A stretch of DNA of 17,203 bases, from the NCBI GenBank assembly GCA_015143735.1, contig VKHC01000147.1, forward strand, positions 1 to 17,203. The letters are read 5' to 3'. Of the stretch, positions 17,032 to 17,203 are shown one piece after another. The DNA is from Synura sp. LO234KE. Lineage: Eukaryota; Sar; Synurophyceae; Synurales; Mallomonadaceae. Below the pieces are notes generated by a model that worked only from the letters and a program-made list of their open reading frames with translations, had not been told where the DNA came from and did not search any database. The stretch's first letter is position 1. Each line of letters begins with the position of its first letter. The translations under genes were made by a program, and so were the position numbers.

Positions 17032-17203
17032 CTGATGTCAGATTGAAGATGAAGTTCTAAAAACAAGACGGTGTCTGAACATGGTAATTCTTATTTATAT
17101 TTCGTTGAGATGGTTTGAAAAGCGCGATAAAATTCTTATAAAACCATCCTAGCTATACATCTGCTGGCTTCCTCCGTGGTCATAAAGATTATTATCATCG
17201 GCA

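Noticed and set aside
1-17203. CRISPR array, bacterial operon or mobile element with transposase
   Set aside because: No regular spaced repeats and no transposase or integrase motifs. The genes are spliced and eukaryotic.

Overview
The window is nuclear DNA from a eukaryote. Its genes are interrupted by GT-AG introns, and the proteins recognised are a Pol III subunit and a B-complex splicing factor. I assembled four complete protein-coding genes by joining exons by hand. They form two head-to-head pairs: RPC2 (-) with a Grx2-type glutaredoxin (+), with starts at 6882 and 7033; and a multi-EF-hand protein (-) with a PRP38-Tudor-RS protein (+), with starts at 12122 and 12212. The glutaredoxin carries a long N-terminal extension. 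It reads like a signal peptide plus a Ser/Thr/basic transit peptide with no acidic residue in its first 60 residues, as in algae with secondary plastids. The EF-hand protein resembles ciliary or flagellar proteins. A flagellated protist alga, perhaps a stramenopile, fits this, but the taxonomic inference is weak.

Layout. 1-257: flank downstream of RPC2 with a short degenerate tandem repeat. 258-6882 (-): RPC2, the second-largest subunit of RNA polymerase III, 22 exons, 1187 aa. 6883-7032: compact bidirectional promoter. 7033-8037 (+): glutaredoxin-2, 3 exons, 292 aa. 8038-9201: convergent intergenic region with a 19-bp direct repeat. 9202-12122 (-): 809-aa EF-hand protein, 4 exons. 12123-12211: an 89-bp bidirectional promoter with a 14-bp interrupted palindrome at its exact centre. 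12212-13726 (+): single-exon PRP38-family protein carrying a Tudor domain and an Arg/Asp/Ser-rich tail. 13727-17203: poorly resolved DNA with an AT-rich block, several splice-signal-bounded open stretches that may be exons of unrecognised genes, and a cluster of hairpins and repeats near the right edge.

Functionally, RPC2 makes tRNA, 5S rRNA and U6 RNA, and PRP38 acts in activation of the U6-containing spliceosome. The glutaredoxin is probably an organelle redox enzyme, and the EF-hand protein is probably a cytoskeletal or axonemal calcium-responsive protein. Nothing shows that the four act together. Their link is shared, very short divergent promoters. Base composition falls steeply toward those promoters and rises toward the 3' ends of RPC2, the EF-hand gene and PRP38.

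The least expected protein is the PRP38-Tudor fusion, whose methylarginine-binding aromatic cage looks intact. The least expected DNA element is the centred palindrome, repeated five bases upstream of a candidate small spliced gene at 15999.
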